DNA of 64,000 bases from Rufibacter tibetensis (GTDB lineage: Bacteria > Bacteroidota > Bacteroidia > Cytophagales > Hymenobacteraceae): positions 4,718,001 through 4,782,000 of the forward strand of contig NZ_CP012643.1 of the NCBI RefSeq assembly GCF_001310085.1, given 5' to 3'. A program made the translations under genes and the position numbers. Below are positions 1-12,024 of this stretch, piece by piece; position 1 is the first letter of the stretch, and each line of letters begins with the position of its first letter. Under the pieces are notes generated by a model, which searched no databases, was not told the origin of the DNA, and saw nothing but the letters and a program-made list of their open reading frames with translations.

Positions 1-492
1 CTGCAACAAAGAAGGATGCACCTTGATGGGGTGCTCTTCCTGGTGCCCTACTCTGAACATCCACTGGTTTCCTTTGCTGGAGCGCACGCTTTTCCGTACC
101 TGGTCGGCAAGGATCTGGAAAGACAAGTGATGGTAGCTTTCGGCTAAGCCGCTGAACAAAGTAGCATTAGGCCCATGGGTGTCTATTTCCTTCAGGAAGG
201 TAGAAATGGCGTGTTCAAAACGGCGGGAAAGTAAATCCTCAAACCCGGCGTAAGGTATTTTCCCGGTGGCAGGCGTGTCAGCGGCTTCCATTAAGAAGAA
301 CCGGTATCCGGCAAACAGGAACAGGATGGCCCGTACCTTGTCGTATAAACTTGGGGTGGTTTTCCTAAATTCATCCAGTTCCCGCAACGCCCTGAACAGT
401 TCCTTGGAGGACATGCCCCGGCTTAACTGGAAAAAGGAACGGTCACGTAAGGCGGGGTCAGGAGAAGTAATGGTTTGTATAAAAATGTTCAT
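1..492 (-). CDS. Unknown conserved protein, N-terminal part (runs off left edge)
   Basis: An open minus-strand frame of 164 codons begins at the ATG at 492 and is still open at base 1, so only the N-terminus is present. It starts MNIFIQTITSPDPALRDR and continues with a helical, soluble-looking sequence (a stretch reading SRGMSSKELFRALRELDEF) with no signal peptide. It lies 63 bases downstream of the sugar-1-phosphate nucleotidyltransferase gene on the same strand, so the two probably form one transcript. That suggests a role in nucleotide-sugar metabolism, but I do not recognise the family and the decisive C-terminal part is missing. Confidence 0.7.
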   Translation of the reverse strand, partial: MNIFIQTITSPDPALRDRSFFQLSRGMSSKELFRALRELDEFRKTTPSLYDKVRAILFLFAGYRFFLMEAADTPATGKIPYAGFEDLLSRRFEHAISTFLKEIDTHGPNATLFSGLAESYHHLSFQILADQVRKSVRSSKGNQWMFRVGHQEEHPIKVHPSLLQ

Positions 493-555
493 CTGCCTCT
501 TATATAAGCGTATGTGGGCTCTTGTGAAGCGCCCAACTGCTTTCTTCTGTAAAAC

Positions 556-1506
556 CTATTTAACTTTCCGCTGATTGGCTTCGGCCAGCAGATCTACCAT
601 GGAAGTGAGGGTTTCATCATGCGCCTCTCCGGCCAAGCCTAAGGCAATCTGCGCCTGGAGCAAACCTTGTTTTTTGCTGAGGTCGTAGCGGTTCCCTTTC
701 ACTTCAAGGGCCAGGTATTTCTCAGCAATAGCCAGTTCCTGTAAAGCGGTGGTTAATTGAATGTTCTGGCTGCCGCTTTCAATCTGGGTTTGTAGCCTGG
801 CGAACACGTTAGGCGTCAGCACGTGCATCCCGAAAAAGCAGAGATAGTATCCGTTTCGCAAACCAGGCGTTTGCAGTTCTAGCTCAGCGGTGCTTAAAGA
901 AGGTTTTTCAATGATCCGGTCAATTTGGTACACGCCTTTCTGATTAGGAAGGTGCTTGCCGGTAAGGGTTCCATAGCGGTGAATCTGGTGCTCAATGGTG
1001 GGGTTCACTGCCGAAACGGCGCATTCTTCCTGCACTGCCAGTTCAATCAACTGGGCGGCAGAGCGCTGGGTTGGATTGTTAGATACGTACAAGTGATCAC
1101 CCAAAAGCAATAGGAAAGGCTCATCTTTCACGAAGTCACGGGCGCAGTACACGGCATGTCCGTAACCTAGGGGTTCGCTTTGTTCTACAAACTGAATGCA
1201 GGTACGCAGCTGATCTACTTTCTCTGCCTCTTCTTTGGCCCAGTCTGTGTTTTTGAATGATTCAAGCAGGTTGTCGCGCAACGAAGTGAATGCCTCCAGA
1301 TAGCGGGGACCATCGCCGGGGGCGCAGATCACGCAGATTTCCTCTATGCCACTGGCCAGCGCCTCTTCGGCAATAATTTGAATAGTAGGTTTTGGGAGTC
1401 CGTCAATGTCAACGACCGGCAACATGGCTTTTTGAACGGTATCAGCAACCGGATACAATCTAGCGCCTCGGGCCGCCGCTGTTATGACAGCTTTTCTTAC
1501 TTTCAT
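556..1506 (-). CDS. GalU-type UTP-sugar-1-phosphate nucleotidyltransferase
   Basis: A 316-residue cytoplasmic enzyme of the nucleotidyltransferase fold, which joins a sugar-1-phosphate to UTP (most likely glucose-1-phosphate, giving UDP-glucose). The N-terminal loop reads AAARGARLYP with a following lysine (VQKAMLPVVD). This matches the GalU signature except that the usual Gly-rich GLGTR stretch is altered to RGAR, so substrate and activity are less certain. A metal-binding GDH motif (LLLLGDHLYVS, near residue 135) and an EKPS motif further on fit the family. I chose the ATG at 1506 because the protein aligns with GalU from MKVRKAVITAAARG; an upstream ATG at 1557 would add 17 unlikely residues. 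The unidentified gene at 1-492 follows in the same direction. Confidence 0.75.
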   Translation of the reverse strand: MKVRKAVITAAARGARLYPVADTVQKAMLPVVDIDGLPKPTIQIIAEEALASGIEEICVICAPGDGPRYLEAFTSLRDNLLESFKNTDWAKEEAEKVDQLRTCIQFVEQSEPLGYGHAVYCARDFVKDEPFLLLLGDHLYVSNNPTQRSAAQLIELAVQEECAVSAVNPTIEHQIHRYGTLTGKHLPNQKGVYQIDRIIEKPSLSTAELELQTPGLRNGYYLCFFGMHVLTPNVFARLQTQIESGSQNIQLTTALQELAIAEKYLALEVKGNRYDLSKKQGLLQAQIALGLAGEAHDETLTSMVDLLAEANQRKVK

Positions 1507-2100
1507 AGTGAATGGATAGGTGTTGTTGATGTAGTAACGACAGTTCTTGGGTAACAATCAAATATAATGGTATTTCCCAAGAAATGATGCCAACGTTGAA
1601 GTAACTCCCTGGGTTTGATTTATCACTTCTCCATCTTTAAGCTGCACCTGGTAAAAAAATTACTTGAATAAGAAGCTTTTGTCAATACTTTTTCTCTGTT
1701 AATCAACAACATACCTAGCGAGACTCACAGATTTGAATAGAAAACCAGGTATGTTTTGCAAGTCCAGAGTTTTAGAAGAGATTTTTTCATAATCAGCTAA
1801 AAACAGGAAACCATCTACCCATCACCACGGGGACTAGAACATAACCATTATGAAATTTTAAACTGTTAGTGGCCTCTCTTACTCAGTTATAGTTACCCAT
1901 AGTCATCACTTGTGAAAAGCACCTGTTCAGCAGTTCTAAGGAATGCTAGACCTTGCTTTTTACCACTTCTGATTCAGGATAAACACTGATTTTTTTTTGG
2001 CTTTTTAAGAAAAGAAAAGCCCTCCTATTGCTTTTGGCTACAGAAAATACAATATTTATGCGTTGGTTAACGAAAGCGAGAGCGTTTTAGTACATTAAGC
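1507..2100. other. Intergenic, 594 bp, no supported gene
   Basis: AT-rich spacer holding the leader and promoter of the nucleotidyltransferase (leftward) and the upstream region of the small gene at 2101 (rightward). I see no RNA gene, long inverted repeat or decayed frame. Several T-runs are present, but no GC-stem terminator precedes them. Confidence 0.5.
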
Positions 2101-2370
2101 ATGGAAAAGTATGCGAAGGAGCAGGTTTCAAGAGAAGTTTTAGAAATAATTCTAGAACATTTTTGCCCCAAGCTTACCTCCAGGACCATCAGATTATTTG
2201 ATACCACCATTACCTACTATTATCCGGCAGACGAGGTAGTAGCAGACGGCTGCAACACAGTAGCTTTTTCGGCTTGTGAGGGCTCCACAGAATTCCATTA
2301 CATCCTGGTGCGGCTAGAGCCTCTTCGGTACGGAAATAAAAAAACTTACAGGAGAAGAGAAGTTTCCTGA
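2101..2370 (+). CDS. Small hypothetical protein
   Basis: An 89-codon ATG frame in a region otherwise free of genes on both strands. The product is soluble and mixed alpha/beta (it begins MEKYAKEQVSREVLEIILEH) with no signal peptide or membrane segment. It has a plausible amino-acid composition but no family I recognise and only a weak ribosome-binding site. It stands alone between two leftward genes. I give it moderate confidence on coding character only; it could be a chance frame. Confidence 0.4.
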   Translation: MEKYAKEQVSREVLEIILEHFCPKLTSRTIRLFDTTITYYYPADEVVADGCNTVAFSACEGSTEFHYILVRLEPLRYGNKKTYRRREVS

Positions 2371-2587
2371 GAAAGGGTGAGCAATGTAGAACTCAAACGC
2401 TCATCAAAAGAGTAGAAGCTTTGGGGATATTTCCTGAAATCAGGTTTAAAACAGAAGCTGGTTTATACTTCTGAAAAGGGTCTATAGTAATGAAGGTTTC
2501 CTTACCTTTCCTTTCAGTTTCCATTTAAGCCCAAGAATGCAAATAGAAAAACTTGAATAGAAGATTTAACCCTTTTATTACTGTTTA

Positions 2588-3682
2588 TTACTGCTGCTCT
2601 TTAGGAACCCGTAGGTAAAACGTAGTGCCTTTGCTTTCTTCGCTTTCAAACCAGATTTGGCCTTTGTGCCAATCTACCAACGTTTTGATGATGGACATAC
2701 CAAGGCCTACTGATTGTTCGCCCTTCAATCCGGGGCGACGGGCCGGGGTGAACTTTTCAAAAAGGGTGTCGTGGTATTTATCTGGAATGCCTATGCCGGT
2801 ATCTGCCACTGTGACCAGAACAGTAGTATCTTCCTCTTCCAGGGTGACAGTTATCCTTCCTCCGGTTGGAGTAAACTTAAGCGAGTTGGAAATTAGGTTG
2901 GTGATGATCTGCATGAACTTCAAATCATCAACCTCAGCATAGACCTCGTCACTGGTGTATACAAAATCTAAGTTTACCCCTAGCAGATCACCTCTTTCAT
3001 TCTGGTATTCCACCAACATTTCAGCCATTTTCTCCTTCAGGTTTACCCGTCTGGTTACCAGCTGCGTTTTAGAAGACTCCAGAAACTCATTGTTCATGAA
3101 TTCCCGTAGCAAATTGGTACTCTGCTTGCTGATTCTAAGCATTACTCTTAACGTCTCCTGGGCGTCTTCCTCTTCTTTGGCTTCCAGTTGCTCAGAGAGA
3201 ATACCAGTTAAGTTCTGAATCATACCCAAAGGGCCGGCAAGGTCATGCGCCAGAATATTCAAAACAGAGTTCTTCTTGTTAGAAAAGCGTTTGAGGTGGT
3301 CGTTGTAGGTACGCTGGATTGAGATGTCTTCTATATGACCAAGGATCATCTTTTTACCAGATGGTTCTTGCAGTAAAGAAACCGTAACACAAACCCATTG
3401 TTCAGGCTGATCTGGAAATTGAATACGGAACTCAGTTCTAGACCCTTTTCCATGTTTTACCAAATCTTCCAGCTTCTCCAGCACGTAGGGTTGATCATCT
3501 TCATTGACCATGCCCAGCAATTCGGAAGGTGACAAATCCGAATTAGGCTGTTTGAATGCGACAGCACACTCCTGGTTGACAAACGTGAATTGCTGAGCAG
3601 TCAGGTCATAGGCAAAAAAAGCCTGACCTGTGTTTTCAACTAAAGCCTCAAAAAAGCCCGGAAAGTTATCTGTCAATGGCAT
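2588..3682 (-). CDS. PAS-domain sensor histidine kinase
   Basis: A 364-residue cytoplasmic histidine kinase. Residues 1-125 form a PAS/PAC sensor module, ending in a typical linker (ILGHIEDISIQR). The dimerisation/phosphoacceptor domain follows with the H-box LNILAHDLAGPLG, in which His146 is the expected phosphorylation site. The ATPase domain shows an N-box (QIITNLISNSLKFTP), a G1 box (DTGIGIP) and a G2 box (GLGMSIIK), so catalysis should be intact. There are no membrane segments, so the signal must be internal or relayed. No response regulator is adjacent, making this an orphan kinase. The signal and the partner cannot be read from the sequence. Confidence 0.9.
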   Translation of the reverse strand: MPLTDNFPGFFEALVENTGQAFFAYDLTAQQFTFVNQECAVAFKQPNSDLSPSELLGMVNEDDQPYVLEKLEDLVKHGKGSRTEFRIQFPDQPEQWVCVTVSLLQEPSGKKMILGHIEDISIQRTYNDHLKRFSNKKNSVLNILAHDLAGPLGMIQNLTGILSEQLEAKEEEDAQETLRVMLRISKQSTNLLREFMNNEFLESSKTQLVTRRVNLKEKMAEMLVEYQNERGDLLGVNLDFVYTSDEVYAEVDDLKFMQIITNLISNSLKFTPTGGRITVTLEEEDTTVLVTVADTGIGIPDKYHDTLFEKFTPARRPGLKGEQSVGLGMSIIKTLVDWHKGQIWFESEESKGTTFYLRVPKEQQ

Positions 3683-4416
3683 AACATAAGAAAAACACTA
3701 CGGTCTGATGGTCACTTGCATCAGGTTTACCAATATTTGAATACAAAAGTTTTAACATGGAAGACTATATCAAACACAACTCTTAGTTCTTTCCTAAGAT
3801 AATCCTCTTTCACCTTCTGGTATAGGAAGAATAAGTAAATGCTACTGTTTTTGATTTGCTTCCAAATATAAAGATCAAACATCAAAACCTAGAGTTGTAG
3901 GAGCACCTAAAAAGGTTTAAAGCAATAACTGAAGTGAACTGCTATTGTGTAGATCAACCATAAACATTCTTATTAACGCTACTCTCCTAGCAATACATTT
4001 GCAATCTCAATAGCTTTATTCGTTTTCATCCATCTTCTTTTGCAAAGATTCCAAATTACTGTGGAAGCACAAACCCTTTGCTCCTTCACAATCAGGCAGA
4101 AGACAATACCAAAGTTTACAAATAATATGGTTTACTAAACTTCCCCAGCAATTGAAAAATGGAGCAATTGAATGAACTACACGGAAGGCCCATTAAAGCT
4201 ATACCCAATCAAAATTGGCATTGCACTTCTTTATGACTCTAAAAAGTAATAAAACTTCTTTATTTAAAAAGATTTTTTGATTAATTATAATTTTTACTAT
4301 ATTGTAATGGCAAATTACGTATAAGTGAAAAATAGTGGCTTCTGAAAACCTGCGAAACTTTGTTGTAGGTGGGCTTTCAGATTAAGATTAATTGAATTTA
4401 TCAGGTAAATTATAGC
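3683..4416. other. Intergenic, 734 bp, AT-rich
   Basis: A long divergent spacer between the leftward histidine kinase and the rightward J-domain gene, so it should contain both promoters. The 120 bases before 4417 are very AT-rich. I find no frame longer than a few dozen codons with coding character, no RNA gene and no repeat shared with the rest of the window. Confidence 0.5.
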
Positions 4417-6573
4417 ATGAATAAGAATTACTACCAGCTTCTAGGAATAAAGGAAACGGCTTCTCAAGTGGAAATCAAAGATGCGTACCGCAAACTTTCC
4501 AAAAAAGTGCACCCTGACCTGAACCAGGGCGAGCCGTTTTTTGAGGAGTATTTCAAAGAAGTAAAGGAAGCCTATGAGATCTTATCTGACCTGGAGAAAA
4601 AGCGGCAGTATGACACCCGCAAGTTCAGGCCCTCTATAGTGAGCACCCCTATCATGCCCAGCAACGTGAAGAACCTGGAGTACCAGGTAAGCAAGCTGGA
4701 ACTGAAGTTGCGCGACCAAACAGAACAGTACAACATACTGGTAGCCGAAAAGAAATCACTGCACCAGGAATTGGACCATTTCGTGCAGGCCCTTTTTGAG
4801 GTAAAGAACGACCGTAATTTCCTGGAGAAGAAAGTAAAAGAGCTGGAGAAAGAAACGGCCAACCTTAGAAAAGGGAAAACTACCATTGAAAAGATCTCTA
4901 CTGAGACTACGCAGCAACAGCTGGAACTGCACCGCAAACTTCACTCCCTAGAGCAGGAACTCCAAAAAACAAAGCAAGGACTAGCCCTTGCCTCAGAAGA
5001 AGTAGCCCGTGAGTCTCACCTGAAGCAATCACTTGAGAAGCGGGTTCAGGAATTGATGTTTGAGATTGGCAAGCAAAACCTCCGCGAAAAAGAACAGCAG
5101 GCGCTTACCCAAAAAGCAACCCAACAGCAAACCCGCATTGAGGAGCTGGAAAGACAAACTGATCAAATCAAGGTTGAACTGCAAGGCAAAACAAAAGAAC
5201 TGGCGCTGGCGCTGCAACAAAGAAAAACCCTGCAGAACCAGTTGCACGAACTAGAGAACCGACAGCAACAGCCCGCAGTGGCAGCTGCTGCGGTTAAAGG
5301 AGAAAAAAGCAAGCAGCAGCAAAACCAGATCCTGGAAGTGACCACCCAAAAGCAGGCGCTTCAGAATCAGGTGCATGACCTGGAACTTGCCACAGAACAT
5401 CTCAAACAAGTTCTCCAGGACAAATCCAAAAGCCTGCAGCAGGAAAAAAACCAGAAAGACGAGCTGCTGACAAAAATAGAAAACCTGGTGAAAGAGGCTG
5501 CCCGTCAGCAAGAGGCGCTGGATGCTAAAACAAACCAATTGGAGCAGGAAGCAAATTCTAAAAAAGCACTGCACGAAAAGATCAAGCATCTGGAGGCTGA
5601 AACTATCCGCTTCCAAGGGCTGATTAAAGCCAAGGAGGAGGAACACACCAAAGCCGCTCAGCAAATGCTGGACCTGCAAGGCAAAATGAAGGCACTTAGC
5701 CAGGAAGAAGCCAAGCTACAGGGAACTATCCAAAACCTGGAGCAGCAAGCCGCTAAAGACAAAACAGAACTACAGGCATCTGCTAGGGCTCTGGAGACAA
5801 GCCGCAACCAGCACCAGGTCCTTTTGAAGCAATTGGAAGAACAGAAGAAAGCCGCCGCCGCTTCTCACCTGGAAATGCAAAAGCAGGTAGAAGAACAAAA
5901 GAAAGCCGTTGTCCTGGCGCAGCAGGAAATGCATAAGCAGGTAGAAGGCCAGAAGAAAGCCACTGTTGTGGCGCGGCAGGAATTGCAGAAAAAAGTTAAG
6001 GAACTGGAACAGGAAGCGGCCCAAAAGAGAACGGCCCAAAGCAGAATACAGGACCTGGAAAAAGAGAAAGCAGCCCAGCACCTGAAAGTGTCTGAACTCC
6101 AGAAAGAACTGGTGGCCGTGAGAACCCGCTACGCACACCTTGCGCATTTACAACCGTTTCTGGTAGAGCGAATGGACTTTTTTAACTCGGCAGCGCCTGA
6201 CGCGTACGGAGACTCTTTTGACCGGGCAGAAATCAAATATATTTTCAGCCGCATGAAAATATCGGTGCTGGCAGATAAACCCGGTACCCTGAACGTGTTG
6301 GTGAAGTATGTAAAACCCAATGGGCAGCTTTACCTCAACCCCAAGACCTCCCCTCCCGGGTATTCTTTTGCTGCCACGCTCAGCTACAGCCCCAAGGATG
6401 AATACCTGTATTTGTCTGGTTGGGGAAGCGACCGCGAAACGACCTTCGTGGCGGGTGACCACCGGGTAGAAATCTATGATGAAACTGGACGCCAGTTAAC
6501 CAAAGCCGATTTCCAGGTACGGGAGAAAATTGTGACCATGTCTAAACTGAGAAACATCTTCCAAAAGGCCTAA
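4417..6573 (+). CDS. J-domain protein with very long coiled coil and C-terminal beta domain
   Basis: A 718-residue cytoplasmic protein of unusual architecture. Residues 1-70 are a J domain with the HPD triad at 32-34, the motif that stimulates DnaK ATPase. Residues about 85-575 are almost unbroken heptad-like coiled coil rich in Gln, Lys and Glu. They include a near-repeated block of about 20 residues around 480-540 (variants of [12 protein letters not shown]). Residues about 580-718 are a compact beta-rich domain ([20 protein letters not shown], then alternating hydrophobics and a WGSD turn). The zinc-finger and substrate domains of classical DnaJ are absent, so this is a class C J protein, probably recruiting DnaK to something bound by the C-terminal domain. 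The client is unknown. The gene stands alone and ends at a terminator hairpin. Confidence 0.85.
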   Translation: MNKNYYQLLGIKETASQVEIKDAYRKLSKKVHPDLNQGEPFFEEYFKEVKEAYEILSDLEKKRQYDTRKFRPSIVSTPIMPSNVKNLEYQVSKLELKLRDQTEQYNILVAEKKSLHQELDHFVQALFEVKNDRNFLEKKVKELEKETANLRKGKTTIEKISTETTQQQLELHRKLHSLEQELQKTKQGLALASEEVARESHLKQSLEKRVQELMFEIGKQNLREKEQQALTQKATQQQTRIEELERQTDQIKVELQGKTKELALALQQRKTLQNQLHELENRQQQPAVAAAAVKGEKSKQQQNQILEVTTQKQALQNQVHDLELATEHLKQVLQDKSKSLQQEKNQKDELLTKIENLVKEAARQQEALDAKTNQLEQEANSKKALHEKIKHLEAETIRFQGLIKAKEEEHTKAAQQMLDLQGKMKALSQEEAKLQGTIQNLEQQAAKDKTELQASARALETSRNQHQVLLKQLEEQKKAAAASHLEMQKQVEEQKKAVVLAQQEMHKQVEGQKKATVVARQELQKKVKELEQEAAQKRTAQSRIQDLEKEKAAQHLKVSELQKELVAVRTRYAHLAHLQPFLVERMDFFNSAAPDAYGDSFDRAEIKYIFSRMKISVLADKPGTLNVLVKYVKPNGQLYLNPKTSPPGYSFAATLSYSPKDEYLYLSGWGSDRETTFVAGDHRVEIYDETGRQLTKADFQVREKIVTMSKLRNIFQKA

Positions 6574-6612
6574 ACTTAGCCCAAGCACAGTGTCATTCAA
6601 GCAACTCTTATC

Positions 6613-6671
6613 AAAAGCCTTTCTGATCTAAGCCTCTTTTATAATAATTGGCCTGAAACAGAAAGGCTTTT
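6613..6671 (+). terminator. Rho-independent-like terminator after the J-domain gene
   Basis: A perfect 13-bp inverted repeat (AAAAGCCTTTCTG at 6613-6625 and its complement at 6659-6671), flanked by A and T runs, 40 bases after the J-domain stop codon. The loop is long (33 bases). It could work in either direction, but only the rightward gene needs it. Confidence 0.65.
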
Positions 6672-6805
6672 CTTTATTTTAGACACTTGAGCTGATTCAA
6701 AGGAAAGAATAAACAAGGATTTAAATCACTAGATATCTTCCCAATACCTCCTTTCCTTGCCTGCTTTTTTGCTTACTTTAAAAAACCTGATAAAACGCTC
6801 TGGCT

Positions 6806-7957
6806 ATGGTTAGTCTTAGAAGCTCCTTAGTATTACCCCTCAGTTTGCTACTAGCTAGCTGTACTCCTTCCACCCTAACGCAGGCACCGGCCCAGGCAGA
6901 AGTTAAAACCGGGTATTACCAGAACCCCCTTGAAGTGGCGTTCGGCGATCCATACGTGCTCTACGATGCGCCCAGCCAGCTGTACTATATGTATGGTACC
7001 GGTGGCGGGGCTAAAGACGGTTTCAGCACGTATTCGTCAAAAGACCTGGTAAACTGGAAAAGCGAAGGACAGGTGTTCCGGGGTAATGTGAATGGCTCCT
7101 GGGACGTGAAGAACTTCTGGGCGCCCGAGGTGTACCACGTTAACGATAAGTATTACCTGTTCTATAGTGCCGACTGGCGCCACAACCCAACCAATGAGGA
7201 AGAGAACTTCCGAATTGGGGTGGCCGTGGCGGAAAAACCCACCGGCCCGTTCCAGCACCTGAGCGACAAACCTATCTTTGATCCTGGCTACCCCATCATA
7301 GACGCCAACGTGTACTTTGAACCCAACGGCAAGATGTACCTGTATTACTCGCGCTGCGCCTACAAACACCCGGTGCAGAGTGAGGTAGCCGACTGGGCCC
7401 AGAAAACCGGCCTCTTTCCTGAGGTGGAGGAAAGCTGGGTTTATGGGGTGGAACTGAAGCCCGACTTCAGTGGGGTTATCGGCGAGCCCGTGCTGCTGCT
7501 TCGTCCTCCTTTGAAAATGAACGATGCCCAGGCCGAGTGGGAAAGCCGCTCCGTGACCTCCAAAGAAGTAAACCGCCGCTGGACCGAGGGCTCTTACACC
7601 TTCAAGCACGGCAACACCTATTACATGACGTACTCAGCCAATTTCTTCGGGGGCGAGAACTATGCGGTGGGGTATGCCACGTCCAAACATCCGCTGGGTC
7701 CCTATCAGAAAGCCAATAACAACCCGATCCTGCAGAAGAACACCGCCCAGGGAGGCGAGGTTACCGGCACTGGCCATAACAGCATTGCGTTCTCCCCAGA
7801 TAGAAAGGAGATGTTCTGCGTGTACCACGGCCGCACCAAAGCCTCCGGCGAGGAACGGTTAGTGTTCATTGACCCCATGAAGATCCGTAAAGATGGTCGC
7901 CTAGTGGTGGAAGGCCCCAGCACTACCCCAAAGCCGCTGCCCTTGGGCAAACGGTAG
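6806..7957 (+). CDS. Glycoside hydrolase family 43 lipoprotein
   Basis: A 383-residue exported five-bladed beta-propeller glycosidase that hydrolyses arabinose or xylose linkages in plant polysaccharides. The N-terminus is a lipoprotein signal with lipobox LLASC (Cys19). The GH43 triad is visible: the catalytic base Asp48 in FGDPYVLYD, the pKa-modulating Asp in IIDANVYFEPNG, and the proton-donor Glu near residue 262 in WTEGSYTF. WAPEVY and the repeated YYLFYS/YYMTYS blade motifs are also typical. Length fits a single-domain member with no carbohydrate-binding module. It is not in a SusCD-type polysaccharide locus here. Whether it is a xylosidase or an arabinofuranosidase cannot be decided. 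Confidence 0.9.
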   Translation: MVSLRSSLVLPLSLLLASCTPSTLTQAPAQAEVKTGYYQNPLEVAFGDPYVLYDAPSQLYYMYGTGGGAKDGFSTYSSKDLVNWKSEGQVFRGNVNGSWDVKNFWAPEVYHVNDKYYLFYSADWRHNPTNEEENFRIGVAVAEKPTGPFQHLSDKPIFDPGYPIIDANVYFEPNGKMYLYYSRCAYKHPVQSEVADWAQKTGLFPEVEESWVYGVELKPDFSGVIGEPVLLLRPPLKMNDAQAEWESRSVTSKEVNRRWTEGSYTFKHGNTYYMTYSANFFGGENYAVGYATSKHPLGPYQKANNNPILQKNTAQGGEVTGTGHNSIAFSPDRKEMFCVYHGRTKASGEERLVFIDPMKIRKDGRLVVEGPSTTPKPLPLGKR

Positions 7958-8145
7958 GTTCAAGGAACAACCAGTACAGGTAGAACAGGGGGGTTGCAGG
8001 CTTTTAGAAGCTACGTTAAAATATTTTTACTGTTTATACCCCTTGAATGGCTCTAAACCCAGATTCTGAAAGTATCTTGTTTATCTTTTTACCGTAATGA
8101 ACGATTACCCGTATAGGACTGTCATTAAGGTATAATAACAACAAT

Positions 8146-8337
8146 ATGAATCAAGGAACAGTAAAATTCTTTAATGATGATAAAGGCTTCGGCTTCATTA
8201 AAGACAGCAATTCAAATCAAGAGTACTTCGTGCACGTGTCTGGTTTGATCGATGAAATCAGAGAAAACGACGAGGTAGTCTATGAGCTTCAAGAAGGAAG
8301 AAAAGGACTAAACGCCACCAACGTAAAACTGGCTTAG
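8146..8337 (+). CDS. Cold-shock protein, CspA family
   Basis: A 63-residue single cold-shock domain that binds single-stranded RNA and DNA and melts RNA secondary structure. It starts MNQGTVKFFNDDKGFGFI, with RNP1 (KGFGFI, residues 13-18) and RNP2 (YFVHVS). The length is that of a one-domain Csp. A spacer of nearly 190 bases precedes it, so a long 5' leader of the sort that regulates cspA-type genes is possible though not demonstrated. A strong terminator follows 27 bases after the stop, so it is a single-gene transcript. Confidence 0.95.
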   Translation: MNQGTVKFFNDDKGFGFIKDSNSNQEYFVHVSGLIDEIRENDEVVYELQEGRKGLNATNVKLA

Positions 8338-8364
8338 TCTTTCGCTATAAAGACAAATTGCTCT

Positions 8365-8396
8365 AAAAGCCTCTCCTAAACGGAGGGGCTTTTTTT
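8365..8396 (+). terminator. Terminator after the cold-shock gene
   Basis: Inverted repeat AAAAGCCTCTCC / GGAGGGGCTTTT with a 5-base loop and one G-T pair, running into seven Ts. A classic intrinsic terminator. Confidence 0.9.
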
Positions 8397-8834
8397 ATGT
8401 ACATGAATGCTGAAGGGATTTAAGTTTTGTTGGAAACAGTCTTAAAACAGATTAAAGCTTACGCTAATAAAAGTTATTGCGGTAAAGCATGTATGCCGGG
8501 GAAGTTACTTCAGTGCCATTAATACGAGTCAACCTGTAAGAATTAGATGATAAGGCATTGATATCATATACTCTTACTTCGTTTACACAAGCCCAATGAT
8601 AAACTACACTTGCCTGCTCACAAGCTCAATCTCAGAGAACAGATAAAAAGCATCGGTACTTCTGCGGGTCACCTAGTTTCTTTAGCTTTTTATTTCGGGC
8701 TCCTTTTCGCTAAACAGGTAAAAAACATTCCTTTGTTCAACTGTAAAAATCTGATTATAAATTATTTATCATCATCATTCAATTTAAATAACTTCAAGGC
8801 CTTAGTTTTTTAAATAAAATTCAATACGTTTGGA
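8397..8834. other. Intergenic, 438 bp, upstream of the thi riboswitch
   Basis: AT-rich spacer before the first TPP riboswitch, presumably with the promoter of the thiS operon in its last 100 bases. A 67-codon frame at 8610-8813 has low-complexity composition and no family resemblance, and I do not support it. Confidence 0.5.
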
Positions 8835-8911
8835 ACGCTTTAGGGGTGCTGAAAGGCTGAGATATACCCTTGGAACCTGAACAGGATAATGCCTGCGAAG
8901 GGAAAAGTGTG
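8835..8911 (+). promoter_or_regulatory. TPP riboswitch (THI element) of the thiS-thiF operon
   Basis: The conserved TPP-aptamer strings are all present in order: GGGGTGC, CTGAGAT, ACCCTTGGAACCTGA, then GCCTGCGAAGGGAA. A closing P1 helix forms between the 5' side near 8835 and AAAGTGT at 8904-8910. It lies 80 bases before thiS. No strong GC hairpin plus T-run follows the aptamer (only a T-stretch at 8920-8926). A TCCTCCT sequence in the leader could act as an anti-ribosome-binding element, so control of translation is at least as likely as transcriptional termination. Binding of thiamine diphosphate should turn the operon off. Confidence 0.95.
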
Positions 8912-8990
8912 CTACCGTATTTTTTTCGGCGAACAGCCATTTCCTCCTCTTAAAGCATAGGTGTACCCATTCATTTGTAGGTAAACAGCC

Positions 8991-11077
<2,087 letters not shown>

Positions 11078-11356
11078 AGGATTACATGTGTGTTGCCATC
11101 AGGAAGCAGTGGCTGTTTGATAACCCTTCGTTTCAGCCCTACTTTCTCCAAAGCGGGCCAGAAATGAAGGGTAAAACTAACCTGATCAGTTCTTTATGGC
11201 GCGAGTTTCCTCGCGTGTCGCTCACTCTGCTATGCGCCTCCCTTTCGGACAGGATTTATGAAAAACAGGGCCGAAACGAAGGGCATAGAAGGTATGGATA
11301 GAAGTATGTTGCGGATTGGCTTCCGTGACTTTATCAAATACATTTAGCAAGAACAA

Positions 11357-12016
11357 ATGCAGAAGACGATTGCCAGGCTTCATTATATTACGCAGGATAT
11401 TCCGGGGTTCACCCATGCCGAGTTGACGGAAAAGGCCTGTGTTGGCGGCGTGAAGTGGGTGCAACTGCGCCTGAAGAACGCTTCTCCCGAGCACTGGAAA
11501 CAGGAAGCGCTGAACACCCTGGCTGTCTGCCGGGCGTACGGGGCCAAGCTCCTCATCAACGACAATGTAGCGTTGGCGCAGGAAATAGGCGCCGATGGCG
11601 TGCACCTGGGCTTAGACGATCTGCCTACCAAGAAGGCCAGGGAAATCCTGGGGCTAGGCATGATCATCGGTGGTACCGCGAACACTTTTGAAGACATTCA
11701 GCTTCATGCCGCTGCGGGCGTAGATTACGTGGGGGTGGGGCCTTTCAGGTTTACCAGCACCAAAGAAAAGCTCAGTCCCATTCTGGGGTTACTGGGTTAC
11801 CAGCAGTTATTGGAACAATGCCGCGCGGCAGGCATTTTCTTGCCAGTGATTGCCATTGGCGGGGTAACAGGCACAGATGTTCCTTCCCTTTTTGAGGCCG
11901 GGGTGCATGGCATAGCGGTTTCCTCCGCCATCAACAAAAATGAAAACGGGGCTGCCTCTGCCCAAGCCTTGCTGCAGGTGCTGGAAGATGCACTCACTAC
12001 AACCTATTCAACTTAA
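11357..12016 (+). CDS. thiE: Thiamine phosphate synthase ThiE (copy 1)
   Basis: A 219-residue TIM-barrel enzyme joining the pyrimidine diphosphate to thiazole phosphate. Typical motifs: [40 protein letters not shown] and GIAVSSAI. It lies between thiC and thiG and is 8 bases from thiG. The 279-base gap before it includes a small GC hairpin near 11198-11216 (GCGCGAG...CTCGCGT). This might attenuate transcription, but no T-run follows. The window has a second clear ThiE at 17852 and a more diverged family member at 15040. Confidence 0.92.
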   Translation: MQKTIARLHYITQDIPGFTHAELTEKACVGGVKWVQLRLKNASPEHWKQEALNTLAVCRAYGAKLLINDNVALAQEIGADGVHLGLDDLPTKKAREILGLGMIIGGTANTFEDIQLHAAAGVDYVGVGPFRFTSTKEKLSPILGLLGYQQLLEQCRAAGIFLPVIAIGGVTGTDVPSLFEAGVHGIAVSSAINKNENGAASAQALLQVLEDALTTTYST

Positions 12017-12024
12017 GCGTACTC

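Noticed and set aside
266-574. 102-codon plus-strand frame at the left edge
   Set aside because: It is antisense to the better-supported minus-strand gene starting at 492, with arginine/serine-rich composition typical of a shadow frame.
5251-5679. Long antisense frames inside the J-domain gene
   Set aside because: Mirror images of the low-complexity coiled coil, with no start signals.
8610-8813. 67-codon frame before the first riboswitch
   Set aside because: Low-complexity, AT-driven composition, no ribosome-binding site, and it lies in the probable promoter region of the thi operon.
11086-11301. 71-codon frame between thiC and thiE
   Set aside because: No family resemblance and biased composition; more likely leader sequence between the two genes.
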